Source: Omphalotus guepiniiformis
Lineage: Eukaryota; Basidiomycota; Agaricomycetes; Agaricales; Omphalotaceae
Assembly: GCA_028554645.1 (NCBI GenBank)
Contig: JAQOOI010000021.1
Location: 2,480,001-2,544,000 of the forward strand
Direction of reading: 5' to 3'
Length of the DNA: 64,000 bases
Shown in pieces: positions 35,763 to 51,157 of this stretch. The notes under the pieces are model-generated. The model did no database searches and was not told where the DNA came from. It was given only the letters and a program-made list of their open reading frames with translations. The position numbers and the translations under genes were made by a program. Positions within the stretch are counted from its first letter, which is position 1; every line of letters begins with the position of its first letter.

Positions 35763-36662
35763 GTTCGTAGGTCGTAGGTCGCCGTTGGTTTCTGTGTCTT
35801 GTTTTATACGAGAAAGGGAGATGGCGATGATTCAAGAATGCACGTCATAACAACCTCATTGGAGAGCCGGATCAGGTCTACAACTTTCGTTTTTGTAGGA
35901 AGTTTGATGGGTAAGAGCGAGCATAGTAAAGTGACCGTGCAGCGACATACAGCAGTGAATCAGAAGAAGGAATTGAAATGAAGGACCACTTACGCAAAGG
36001 GATTCTTGGTAAATAGCCAGGCCGCACCAAGGCCGCACTGAGATCACGTCCGATGTAAGTAGCAGAGAATCATTCATGTTTTGCCATCCTAGCCTTTAGC
36101 TGCGAGCCAACATCTACGAAAGTCTTCAGTACAAGAACTCATTTCACTGTACATTATTCACGTTGAGTGAACCTAGGACATCGCGAAAGATGGGAAAGTC
36201 GACGCCGATCCCAAGATCCTTCTTGGATCCTTCTGTGAAAATCAGCCCTTTTTTACCAGAGTTTGTGTATACGTGCTAAAAAGCTGAACGTTTGAATAAA
36301 GACTGAATCAAGAGTAATCAGCTCCCAATATGACTTTTGAAACGTTCTCATCTTCAATATCGTTTATCAACGATGATAACAAATATAACAGATAGTATAG
36401 CCTGAGGTAAGGAGCAAAGTACGAAAAAGACCGTCGTATAGAGGTTTCCCCCGTTCTAAGACCCAACGGGCGATAGTCGTACGGAACGAGGAGAAAAGAA
36501 GATATTTCATTGTCCGCACTTATATACATCTACGTTGTTTATGACTGTAGTGCTACTGGCATGACTTTGTTGATTGCTTATCATCGTCGCATGCCTCCAG
36601 GGTCCTTCTCGAACTAATAGAAAGTGACGAAGACAGCTGGTTTTAGCGGTCGATTGGCTATG
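35763..36662. other. Spacer between SDR and BVMO copy 4
   Basis: Short open stretches only, with no family resemblance. The right part is the 3' flank of BVMO copy 4. Confidence 0.45.
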
Positions 36663-38438
36663 CTACGCTACGATAAATCCCTCGTATCCCCTCTCTGCTT
36701 TCTCACCACAAATACGATCATACTTTGGTACACCACCAGTATACAACAATATTTCCACCTTCTTCCCAGGAATATTCGCACCTGTATACCACGACTTTGC
36801 TTTCCCTAAAAGTCCTCTATCAGCTTCCTCCAAAACCTGCCTCCGCCATTCCGTTTCGGCATCACGAGCTGCTTCGATACGAGTAAGCCGGTTGTTTATC
36901 ATGTATCGAATGCAATCTACAATCCAATCTCCTTGCATTTCCTAGTGGGAAGTAATGTTCAGTACCGTCAATATAGAACTCAAAGGAGTTGCGACTTACA
37001 CCACACGTAGGTCCGTTACATAGACCACTCGGCGCCTGTGGTCCATGAACGAAAAACATATTGGGGAAGTTGGCACATGCCAACCCAAGATTCGTATACA
37101 CGCCTTCCTTCCACTTATCCGCAATAGAGCTCCCATCAGTACCTCGAATATCAATCTGAGTTATACTCCCCGTAACACTATCGAACCCCGTAGCGAGAAC
37201 AATCACGTCTAGCTCATGTTCCACCCCGTCAGCCGTCAGAACACCCTTCTGCGTGATTTCCACGATCGGATGTTCGAGAAGATCTACGAGCTCGACGTTG
37301 GGTTGGTTGAACACATCGTAGTATGTCACCTCTAGCGCAGGTCGTTTGGCGCCTAGTGGATGAGGCTGGATCGTTGGCGCGAGCTTTTCTTGCAACTTCG
37401 GATTCATCAATCGCTCCCTCACTTTCTCTCGCCAGAATGCGTATACTTCGTCGTTTGTCTCTTGGATCCCGAGTAGATCGATGAAATTTGCAGCTAGGAA
37501 ATGGGGGCCGCCACGGTCCCAGAGATCTTCGAATAGCAGATAACGTTCTTCGGCGGACGTCGTGGAGAGGAGTTTGGAGTATGGATCGTAAGGCAAACCA
37601 CCTGAGAATCTGATGAGTATTACCGAGCTTTATCGTTTATGTGGAAAGACTCACTGAGTGTTTGCTTCCGACGAGTAAATATCGCTGGATATCGAGTCTT
37701 CAGCTTCTTTTGAGTTGGTTCATTCAACGTTTCTTGCCTCATGGGCATGCACAGATTCGGCGTGCGTTGAAATACTGTGAGGTGTGACACCTTTTTCGCG
37801 ACCGTCTGGATCACTTGTACGCCGCTCGCGCCTGTACCAATGACACCGACGCGCTTCCCTTGCATATCCACTCCACCCTGAGGCCACTGTGCTGTATGAT
37901 GATAAATTCCTCGAAAATTCTCGAGACCTCGGAAATTCGGTATATAAGGCTTCGCAGCGTATCCCACACAAAGAACCAAAAATCGAGGATGAACAACGAT
38001 GTCATTATCAGTTTCGACTACCCATCGATTGGTGGATGTAGAGAATTGCGCCCCAGTGACTCGAGTATTGAATCTGATGTCCTCGTTTAAATCAAGCTTC
38101 GAAGCAACATAGTGGAAGTATCTGAGAAGTTCGTCTCGCGAGGGGAACCGTTCAGACCAATTCCATTCCTCCCATATCTCCTGAAGAGATAACTCGTACA
38201 CGGGAACGAAAGAATCGACGCGAGCTCCTGGGTAACAGTTCCAATACCAGACGCCTCCTAGGTCAGCGCCGGCTTCGAATATCTTCACGGAGTATCCGAG
38301 TTTTCGGAATTTATGGAGCTGGTATAGACCCGACATTCCTGCTCCGACGATGAGGACGTCGAGTCCGGAGTCGATGTTGGGCGGTGGAGATGAAGACATT
38401 GCAGGCGATGGAAGTGGAGGTTTCCGTGGCGGCTCCAT
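36663..38438 (-). CDS. Baeyer-Villiger-type flavin monooxygenase, copy 4
   Basis: This is the only BVMO on the minus strand and it sits in the loop between the inverted peptidases. Exons 38438-37655, 37601-37000 and 36941-36663 give 554 residues. A later in-frame ATG at 38399 (MSSSPPPN) is an alternative start, since the first 13 residues are proline-rich and not conserved in the sister copies. Motifs are GAGMSG (FAD), FRGIYHHTAQWP (fingerprint) and [11 protein letters not shown] (NADPH). It departs most from the others, for example DELLRYFHYVASKLDLNEDI and GPQAPSGLCN, which suggests an older split. The intron positions are nevertheless the same. Confidence 0.92.
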
Positions 38439-40450
38439 GAGCTTTTTTATGGAACGATGGACATCGGTCCGGTAAGAGTTTTGGTACCATTTTTGCTTTG
38501 GTGCTAGTTATCGGAGAACATTGTGGCTCGAGCTTCGCTCCGAAGGACAAGTATACAACTAGGTCTAAAATTGAGGTGCTACACGTAAAAAAGATGGGCC
38601 ATTTACATACCTTGTCCTATTCCTAATCCAGGTTTGCGCTGGTACTATTGAGGCCGAGGTAGTGGAATCTTCAAGTTGATATTGTGGCATGGCATCCGAC
38701 AGGTATCCCGATACGAAATTTGAGGAGTAGTCCCGATAGCGAAGTGAACCGACAAGGCTGCATGCAAGCTGCCAGGAGCTGAAGTGGATGGAACCCTTTA
38801 ATCGCGAGCAGATTGCGCTGAGCACCAGAACTTGCAATTGGAAGATTCCGAGCCCCGTAAATTCAAGTTGTCCGATTCCAAAAATATTTCCGTTCTCGGA
38901 GGAGCGGGAGGTGAGTACTTTGAGGTTCCTTAGGTTACTTGAATCTCGAAGGAAGGGCGTAGTTCGGTATATGTACAGCAGGATACGGTCTGGCAGTGAC
39001 GAGGGAAGTCCGAAGCATTGCACGTGTCGCTTCAAGTTCGCGACTTTTCACAAATATTATCATGTTACTGCAATTGCACCAGTCTTTCTCTAGATTCAAA
39101 ACTACACAATCCATGAACTATATCTCCCTTCACTGATGTCGATGAGCGCTTGAGCTCCGATTGTGGGCCATCGTCCTCGTCACCTATGGCCATCTGCTTG
39201 CTCACCTATGAGCTATCAAACAACGGCGAGTCCAGCGGATGCAATTTCATTCACGACGTGCACACAGTCTGTTTCGGGCCAGTTGTCAGAGCTGAAGCGC
39301 TTCATCATCCAAAGGGAATTGAGTTTTTCCTTGCGTATAGTACCCATATCATCCCTCTCCTCCATGTTTTGGCGTTTCTCATCGGACGCAGTGTTATACG
39401 CCTGGTGCACCTATCGATCTCATCCTGTGTGGCAGGCAGTTTCTCCTCATATCGAATTGTGAGCACGGTCTCGAGATCGCACACCAAACCACGGAGCGCA
39501 GTCGCAGGCAGATCAGCGGACGTTCTCATGAACTTTGATGAGATTTGAAGCTTCTTCATCTTTCCACCTTCAACTCCTCCAGGAATCGAGCCGATTTCGT
39601 CGAACGACTCATTTGAATGTCTTTGTGCGTATTCTAGATTTATACTGCTCTCTATGACACTGAAAACGATTTTTCAAACGATTTTTCAACTTCACAGGCT
39701 GTCATTCTGTACGATGTCTCCCAACTGCGACAATTCTGCCATCCCTTCACCAACTACTCGGTTCCTCAGTCGATACATGGCTCAGAATAATCGCTGGACT
39801 ACATACCAAGGAGTCAAACAGTCATGTATATCCTCCGACGAGCTGTGAGCTTGAAACCGAAGCCGGAATCCAGTGAGTTCTTACAATACACTGATTCGCT
39901 TGCGTACCCTACAAATTCTCTCAGAAACATCTATGTACCGCACCCCCGGAGTCAGATTTCTCAGGTCCCAATTCTTCCTTATCCCCTCGAGATCATTGAA
40001 TTGATAACCGCACAATGCGACGACAGGAGAAAAAAGGACTAGCAATGAGCATCCTCATAGGTTTATAGGACATCGAGAGACTTGATAACGTGTTCAAAGC
40101 ATTCCGAAGCACTCGCGACGTGTCTGTTGATGAACAAGCTTGGAAGCCATGCTTGAAATCGGAGTACGGGCCTGCGGAGGTGTTCAAACAACCAGTCTCT
40201 GTATAACTAGCACGTCTTCTGGCGGACGTAATGGGTTCAAGGCATGCCTGACAAAGATACACGCTCTAGAGGATGATTAGACCTGTGACAGGTCTAGATG
40301 ACGATGAGCGTTACTTAGAGAGTTCTGTATCTATAAGTTGAGAAAGGAACTTAGGAAGGAAATACTATAAGCAATGATTTGTCGTACTCGGAGTCAGCTG
40401 CGTTCGCTTGAACTCAATCTGAACTCGAACTCTTTCCTTGTTCCATCACG
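38439..40450. other. Long spacer with one weak minus-strand frame
   Basis: A minus-strand open stretch around 39305-39640 (clearest from 39559, MKKLQISSKFMRTSADLPA) has coding-like composition and ends at a normal stop, but I find no start exon and no family. It could be the last exon of a small gene. The last 60 nt before 40451 resemble the upstream flank of peptidase copy 1. Confidence 0.35.
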
Positions 40451-43400
40451 ATGGACACTGAAAAGCAACAACTCCCCAAAGACCCTCCACTTCTGCGTAG
40501 GAAGCCTCAATGGAGATGGACAATTGTAAATTTTGCCTGTTTCCTCCTTGGTCTCAACGGTTTGCGTCTTGCATATCTCGCTAGGCATTCGTCAGAGGGA
40601 AACATTGGGAGTGCCCTGGCCAAAGTATCTTTGACGACGAAGGAGAAAGAGAATCTTTTTTTGTGAGTCGTACTTATCACCTCTCATCTGATCAACACCT
40701 TAACTTGTTCAATAAGATCCATTCCAAACGGCGAAAGCGCCTCTTCCGCAGCCAAACAATATTCGACGCACCCCCATCTCGCCGGTTCACTAGAAGACTA
40801 CCACGACGCCTTAACAATCTTAGACTTATTCCAAACAGAACTTGGTATCACACCCCCAACCTCTGACCCAGTTTTTCCCGCCGGAACACCAAAATCTCGG
40901 GCATCAACTATCGCTCTGACTTCACGTCTCGGTCCTCGTAAACCCACAGCATGGGTTGATGTGTATTACCCCGAGATGGATAGGCCCCTTGATAGGTCCC
41001 TTGATATCCTCGACGAAGATGGGAATTCGGTTTGGAGTGCGGATTTGGTGGAAGATGGGGATCCATTGGATGAAGATGCTCACAAGTATAGAGATTATAT
41101 ACCGGCGTGGCATGGGTTTAGTGGACACGGTGAAGCTGAGGGGCAGGTGAGAACGCGACCTATCTCACCTGTGCTTGGACTGATAGCGTCTGATCATAGC
41201 TCGTCTACGCAAACTACGGCACGTACGATGACTACGAGGATATCCTCTCATCTGGACAAAACCTTACCGGAAAGGTTGTTATCGTACGATATGGTGAAAT
41301 ATACCGTGGTCTCAAGGTATGCCTTTTGCACCCCCTCTCCTCGCCCCCACTCAATTTACATCTCTGACATCGCCTTTTCGTTCAGATCCAACGTGCAGAA
41401 GAACTCGGCGCAGTCGGGATCCTCATCTACTCTGACCCCCGAGACGATGGCTACGTTACCGTGTCAAACGGTTTTACTCCCTACCCCCAAGGTCCCGCAC
41501 GAAATCCCACCTCGGTACAACGCGGGAGCGCAATGTATCTATCTCTTTATCCCGGAGACCCAACTACACCAGGATATCCCGCTTACGAGCATGCCAAACG
41601 TGAGGAAGCGACTAATTATCCTCGAATCCCGAGTCTACCTATTTCGTGGAGTAACGCTGAGAGGCTTTTGGAGGAAATTGGGAAAATACATGTTGAACAT
41701 GGTGGTGAGGTATCGGTAGGTGAGAAGAGAAGGCTTAGCGGTCAAGCTAGCGAGAAGAAGATTAGGATTGTTAATCACGGTTTGGGCGATGGTTCTGTCC
41801 CCTCTGATGATTTTGCTAATGACTTGTGTGTGTCTTGACAGTCAACTCGAAGATAACACCTATTTGGAACACTATGGCTGCTATACCCGGACACGTTCGC
41901 GACGAAGTAGTTATTGTGGGATGTCATCGAGATGGTTTGTCAAGCTATGCATCCCGTTCCGCCCCCAACTGCTTATGTTTTTTTCTTTCTTTTTGAAGCT
42001 TGGGTCCTCGGTGCTGCCGATCCCGTCAGTGGGACTGTGTCTCTACATGAAATTGTCCGTGGATTCGGTGAACTACTCCGTCAAGGCTGGCAACCCCTAC
42101 GTACTATCATCATCGCAAGTTGGGATGCAGAAGAGGTACGCTAAACATCGAGTCCTATCTCCTGTTCTATTCCTTCATGTTTCTCATAACAATCTCTCAT
42201 CTCATCTAGCAAGGTCTAATCGGAAGCACCGAATACGGGGAAGACTTCTCCGAATGGATCTCAGAGCACGTCGTCGCATACCTAAACGTCGACGTCTCAT
42301 CTGCCGGCTCAAAATGGGACGTTAGAGGCTCGCCCTCACTTGCGCATATAATCAAGCAAACCGCACTGGATGTACCTCATCCAATTGACCCAAGCCGGAC
42401 GTTATGGGATGCGAGGGATGATGAGGGTCCTTTCCAAGATCTCTTCCGAGGACCGGTTGGGAATAGCAGTGCTGTAGTTGACGAAGAGTATTTGAGAGCG
42501 TATGAGAACAAGAAGAAAGAGAGTGAGGAGCTTGAAACGGGTGTTTGGCCTCTCGGGAGTGGCAGTGATTATACGGTGTTTTTGCAGAGGCTCGGGGTTA
42601 GTAGCTTCCCTCTCTCATGAAAGGATGTTTTGACTAACGGTCTATGTCTTTCCTCGCTATGAAGGTTGCTAGCACGGATCAAGGATTCGGCGGAACGCCT
42701 TATGATGCACCATATCATTATCATTCAATTTATGATAGCTTTAGGTGGCAGGAGGTATATGCTGATCCCGGATTTGTGCGGCATGTGCGTTCTTTTCTTC
42801 ACCTTTTAACATGGCTGCGAGTGTGTCGCTGACGGACTTGGAATTAGGTCGCTGTTGCGAAACACCTCGGATTGCTGGCTCTTCGTGTTACGGACTCAAT
42901 CATCATACCCCTCAACACTACACAGTATTCGTTCGAGCTCGATAGCTATCTGGATAAGTGAGCAACATCTTCACATAATGTCGTTGAAATAATCTCATTC
43001 CATCTATCACAGAGTTGAAAGCCTCATACCTGACCTTGTCAAGTCAGAGCCAGGCTCATTCACCGTCGACTTCACATCCCTCCGGAAATCAATAGCCAAC
43101 CTTCAAGAAGCAAGTATTTTGCTTGACATTGAAAAAGCCGAAGCAGAGGAACGGTTCAAGGATCTCCTGAGCAAGATGCCTTCTTTCCCCGGCCCCAGTC
43201 ATGCGAATTTGCATTGTAAAAGTACGAGCGCGTTTACTCGACGTGTAAGCAATTGGATAAAGGGCGTATTCGGTGTTTATCCTCACCACCACCAACACCA
43301 CCACCATCCATATAGCTCCTTCCATGCATGGGAAGACTATCTTTCTGCTGATTGGGACCATATGGATCTCAAATCCGCCGCTGTGTGGCTCGAACATCGT

Positions 43401-43802
43401 CTTGGCACTCGAGTAGATACCTCATCTACCTCTACGACAGGTTACCTACCTGGAATCCCGCCGATTCTCGAATTTATCAAAGCAGCGAAACGAGTCTCGA
43501 AAGCGAACAAGAAGCTTGTGCATTACGAGAGAGGGTTTATTTCTGAGGATGGGATCAAGGGCAGGGACTGGTACAAGCATTTGGGTGTCGCTCCTGGGAA
43601 GTGGCTTGGTGAGTTTGTTTTGGGATTGCGTTGGATAACAGAGCCGTCGCTGACGTGTTCTTGATATTTAGGATATGGTGCGACGACTCTACCTGCACTC
43701 ACGGAAGCTATCACGATAGAGAAGAGTGCTGATGCTGCAGAATATGAGACTTTGAGGCTCATTGAATTGTTGAACAAGTTAGCTGATGATTTGAGGCCTT
43801 GA
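40451..43802 (+). CDS. Glutamate carboxypeptidase II-like M28 peptidase, copy 2
   Basis: This is the inverted twin of 30460-33824. Exons are 40451-40662, 40717-41146, 41200-41316, 41386-41779, 41842-41934, 41999-42135, 42210-42596, 42665-42784, 42848-42957, 43013-43608 and 43672-43802, giving 908 residues. It has the same short cytosolic N-terminus, one membrane anchor, PA-type domain, zinc residues ([36 protein letters not shown]) and C-terminal dimerisation domain ([27 protein letters not shown]). Relative to copy 1 it lacks three residues near RYGEIYRG, where copy 1 has [11 protein letters not shown]. An insert in the dimerisation domain carries a histidine-rich run (HHHQHHHH). At 908 residues it is longer than the human relative, of about 750. 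All key residues are present in both copies, so both may be active. Confidence 0.93.
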
Positions 43803-46377
<2,575 letters not shown>

Positions 46378-46435
46378 AAGAACGGAATATGTTGTTCGCA
46401 CGTGCTATATTCTCTAATAAAGTCTCAATACTCAC

Positions 46436-46509
46436 GGCCGACTAGCTCAGTTGGTTAGAGCGTCGTGCTAATAACGCGAAGGTCTTGGGTTCGATCCCCA
46501 CGTTGGCCA
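46436..46509 (+). tRNA. tRNA-Ile (anticodon AAT)
   Basis: It folds as a full cloverleaf without an intron. The acceptor stem GGCCGAC pairs with GTTGGCC with one G-T wobble and the discriminator base is A. The D-arm is GCTCAGTTGGTTAGAGC. The anticodon stem TCGTG/CGCGA encloses the loop CTAATAA with anticodon AAT. The T-loop is TTCGATC, with one mismatch at the base of the T-stem. A T-run lies about 20 nt downstream (attaaattttt), as expected for RNA polymerase III termination. Confidence 0.95.
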
Positions 46510-46731
46510 CTATATTTCAGTGTAGATGATTAAATTTTTGGCCCCAAAAAAAGACACCTAACATATATTACTTACTCGTGAAGACAAATTTTTAAGTAGC
46601 TCACTGACATTGACAGGAAGATGGACTATATTATACAATAGTACTGATGCGAGGACATTACCGAACAACACAATCTTTTACAGAAATGGAATGCAGAAAA
46701 TGATACTTTTTGTAGTTCTCGAACGCAAAAT

Positions 46732-49700
46732 CTACTTTGAAAGGTCCCTTGCGAAATGGAAAAAGTCCACACTGGATCCATGCACACCATATTTATAAAT
46801 CTGTCGCAGAAAAACTCACTCAGACCACTCCTCTATCCAATAAAGAAGTTGAAAACACTCACAAAATGCGACGCAACCCAACTCGAGAATAAAGCTCTTT
46901 GATACGGCTCCGGAAGCCTCTCCAAAAGGGTCTCCAATCCAATCTGATCAACCAACGTCTTGGGCACCGCACGTCTGATCACTCCATGTCGACTGGGCAC
47001 ATCCTCAAACAGGTCAGAGCTCTCCAGCTCTGCCTGCAGATTGTTCAGCGTGGACGACAGTTCGTCCGAAATGACAGTACGCGGCTTGGCTCCCTGCAAA
47101 CGCGTGTGTTCCCGCCATATACACTGAAACTCTGCCGCGGCGTTCTCAGTGATTTTCTCTTGGATATCTTTGACATAGTTTTGGTAGAAGTCCGAAGGTT
47201 TCCCGTCTTTGAATACCATAAGGTCGATGTATTCTTGAGTGGAGAGAGCAAGACCAGCAAGGACTTCCAGGGAAGAACTCGTCACACCACCTAACAGACG
47301 TGAGTCTGCTCAGTACGAGTAATTCAACGGAGACAGCTGCAACGCGTACCCTTGTTAGCACTTGAATCCTTGAACAGCACTACTTTACGCTTCTCCAGGA
47401 ATAGCCGAGCTTGCTGGGTGAGGAACAGATTTGCACCCTCAACGATGTACTTGAAATGTGGCTTCCCTTCAGAATCAAACAGGGCTGCCACATTTGAGAT
47501 GTTAAGTGCTTCAGGCCTTGAGAACAGAATCAGCCAATTCAGTCAGTCCGATATCAGAATACACAGTCGACAAAGAGAAACTCACCGTCCACCGCAAGGT
47601 ACGAATATATCAGACTTGAACCTGAAATGCGCTGCATTACGGAAATCAGTCCCATCAATGATAACTTCGCCAGCTTGAAGAGGGAGAGTAACATTAATCC
47701 ACAGCAGCGAGAACTGGAAAGAAAACAGGAAACGAACAAGGCAGCTTCACATCATGTTCCTCGACCTTGACCAAATACCCGTCCTTGCTAAGCTTAGACT
47801 TGTCGAAGTTGCATACAGGCACACGGAGTTTCGCAAGACGAATCAGTTCTTCACGGTCCAAACCAGCCGGGTCAGCCAAAACTCCGCTGCCATCAATAAT
47901 CGCCACGGTCTTGTCAGCGCTCAAAAGGATCTCATCTTGAGAATGGGAAACGTGTAAGGGATGACGGGAAAAGAATCCAGTAATTGCGCTAGTACTCACT
48001 TGAACCAAGATCACCATCTGTTACATAACAAATAGTCAATAAGTCAATGGACAGATATTTACTTCAGGATCAAAACAACTGACCTGGTCCGCCAGTCTGC
48101 ACCTTCGTGATATCCTTCTCCCTCAGGCCAAGCTGCTTATAGATACCCAGCACGTACTGCCTTATAGACAGTGAGGTCATGCCATACGTGTCATGAGGGA
48201 TACCTCCGAGCGTCTCGGCACTCTTCCCAGTCGTGAAAGACTTCCACCACGTCTCGGCACCGCGATCTCGTGCATGCACTATGAGTGTCCAAAACCAATT
48301 AAAACATGACAAAACTGGAAAGTGCTAGACTTACACGCAGCCCAGTCCATCATGTCAGCAGTACCCTCTGCGCAGAGCAAATACATTTCGTCAATAACCC
48401 AATTCCTAATCCGAGAAAGCACAACATCGCACCATCAGGACCAAAGAACAACAACTCAGGCTTCCCATACAAATCAACGAGTTTCTCCTTGATGCCTGGG
48501 CTTTGTCCAGGGATGAGGAGATCTATGACAGCCTGAGGGTATATCAGCACACCCAACTGCAACTTCATGAAACACCAAGTCCTACATCGACATATTTTTC
48601 GAAGCAGACTCTAGGTGCAGCGCCAATTGACGGCAATATTGTACCTTTCGCACCACCTTCAGGGATATCCTTGTTCTTCAGGGACTGCGTCGAAGCCAAG
48701 TTGTAATTCTCGTCGAACCTATGAAACTTGAGACGTCAACAGCAATTCTACCAGCGCAAATAGCAAGCACTACTGACAGCATTCTCTGATTGATAGAATA
48801 TGTCTCCTTATTTCTAGAGCTAACAATCCTGATACCACCGCGAGCGACATCCCTGAAGCGAATATGGAATCCTCGGAACTCGTTACCTGCAAGTGCAATT
48901 GAAGAAAGAGTATGAGAAATCTTGACAGCACACTCACCAATGACAATGAACATGCCAAACGGCTTCTTCGGGTATTCGACCTCGGGCAAGAAGCCTGGTG
49001 CGAGGCGGAACGATAGTGCCACTTTTGTAGGTTGGTAAAAGTTAGTCTTCAGTACGTGCCTAACATAAGGTAATGGAAAGAGTTAAGCAGTAACTGAGAA
49101 GCTTAGGACGAAAACGCACTTGTTGAAGATTAAGAAGCTCTCCAGAACTTGCAGCTCATGCTTATTAGGAACCGAACGTCTAATCTTGTCATACAATTCT
49201 TCATCTGTGAGAGGTTGTATTGTCTGGAGACGCTGGTAAGAGAGCGTAGGCCTAGTAACAAGAAATTAGAAGGACAATTGAAGGCCTGAGGAAGACTCGT
49301 ACATCAACTCAGACGCATTATCCGATGTAGGATAGTGAATCATTGCAAAGTTGACATAGAGGAGGCGAATTAACAGTAGGTTTTTGTTAGGTACAGCGCC
49401 CAACTCAGTAGATTTGACTTACTAGATCAGGGTATCCCTGAATGACCTTCTCAATACTTTCTCTGGTGAAAGTCTCCTCCCTGAATCGCCTCTTGATGTC
49501 ATTCAACACTTCGGCGTGCGCAGAGTCGTTCTCATCCAACACGTTCTTGAGCTGGAGATAGGCCGGTCCTAGACGGTTACAGAAGTGTTGTGCAAATATC
49601 CAACCGCAGTCTGAGGCCAACATTTAGACATGACAAGAAAACACGATAACATGAAGGTTGAACTTACAGGCGTAGGTAGCTTCTTGGACGGCATGAGTCC

Positions 49701-51157
49701 CAGGGGCTTTGGGTAGGAAGAAGGGATTATCGGGAAGACAGTAGAGTAGCGATGCCTCCTTCATGACTTGGAATATCGAATGTTCAATAGGAGGTGCATT
49801 AGCGCCAGGAACAGGATTAAGGTAGAGCGAGATAATCGTTACGCCGTTGGAAAATTGTTCTGCAGGCGGGCACAAAAGACATCAGTTAAATGGTAGCACT
49901 GATGAAGAGAAATGATGACATACCGACATATTTACGAGTCGAGTATAGGGAATAGAAGTGGTAGAGATTCGAGAGAGCGCTAGGGAAAGGAAGATTAGCA
50001 CGGGCCCATCAATAGATCTAGATGATGGAAGGAGGCAAACCTAAAGAATTTAGAGGTGCCCCCCATCTTATATCCGATAACGAGCCTTCTCTCCCTCGAC
50101 CCCTCGACCTCAAACACCTCGATCACAGGTCCATCTCTTTTCTCAACATTCCACATAACCTACGCGCTCAAACATTTCATTCCCACTCTAAGAATCAAAT
50201 CAAACACAACCCTTACCTGCTGGTAAATCTCCAGCGTATTCTCGCTCGCCTTCTCAAGGAAAGACTTGTCCGACACGCTCTTGATTTGTGTCCTCCCAAA
50301 TTCATCTCGAGTTTCCGGCGTGGAAGGGAACACACATTTGTTCACGAAGTAGCACCGAAGCTGTTGAGACGCGGTAGCCGAGATGGCTCCAGCAGAGCGA
50401 AATGTCTCGAGCCTATACGCGTTACTGGGCGTAGAATTGTTGAGGAATAGCGTGTCTATCCTGAATAAGAAATAAGAACGTTGTTAGAAGACAGACACGC
50501 AAGGCGAATATGAAGCCAAATGAGGAAACAGCTCGCTGTCCTCCAATTAGAACGCGCATATAAGCGGCGAGGAACGTGCAGAAAAGAGAACTCAGTACGT
50601 CAGAGTTCGAACGATGTACTCACCTAGTTTCACATGTCGCTCCTGGACCCTCAGTGATACTCAAACCAGGAGGACTGGTATGGATGAACGTCGCCCCATT
50701 GCCATGCTCATCAATCCTTTCGAGATCAATGACCAATTGACTAGGGTCATGCTTCGTGTAAGCCAAGATCTTCGCCCCAAAGAGAGCGATTATATGATCG
50801 CAAATAACGTCGCGAGATTCATTCTGGAAGTATGTATCGTCGATCCCCAAGTTGGAGTAGAACCAGTTCACTTCGTTGACTACGAGTTCTTGAGGGATGA
50901 AACCCTTTAGATGATATCAATTACATGAGCTGATCATAGGAGAAAGAATGACGGGACACCTTTGCTGCAACTTCCGCCTGTACAAGAGCTCGCTGCTCTT
51001 CCTTGCCCTTGAATACCGGCGTCGTATATCCAGGGAGGTTCTTAACCCGCTGAAGCAGAGGATCGCTGCCAGTCCGTGCCGGGGTACCCGGTACAGAAAG
51101 ATGTGCATCGGACGGGTGTCCTGAGCGTGTCGGCGCGTCCATCAAACTAGGAGACAT
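46732..51157 (-). CDS. GDH2: NAD-dependent glutamate dehydrogenase (fungal large type)
   Basis: The enzyme oxidises glutamate to 2-oxoglutarate and ammonium, the main route for using glutamate as a nitrogen or carbon source. The start at 51157 gives MSPSLMDAPTRSGHPSD; exon 1 ends at 50960. The gene is cut into well over ten exons with short introns, which I did not all fix. Family landmarks in order are NEVNWFYSNLGIDDTYFQ, CYFVNKCVFPSTPETRDEF, NPFFLPKAPGTHAVQEATYA, AMIHYPTSDNASELMPTLSY, FHIRFRDVARGGIRIVSSRN (active-site region), DGSGVLADPAGLDREEL, FVPCGGRPEALN and EGANLFLTQQARLFLE. The last exon, after an intron starting in SHF, reads IYKYGVHGSSVDFFHFARDL and stops at 46732. The length, roughly 1,050 residues, matches the fungal class. 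Its neighbour tRNA and BVMO genes look unrelated. Confidence 0.94.

Noticed and set aside
30460..43802. Peptidase copies as pseudogenes because of many broken frames
   Set aside because: All breaks fall at GT-AG introns. Copy 2 closes as 908 codons, and the zinc ligands are present in both.
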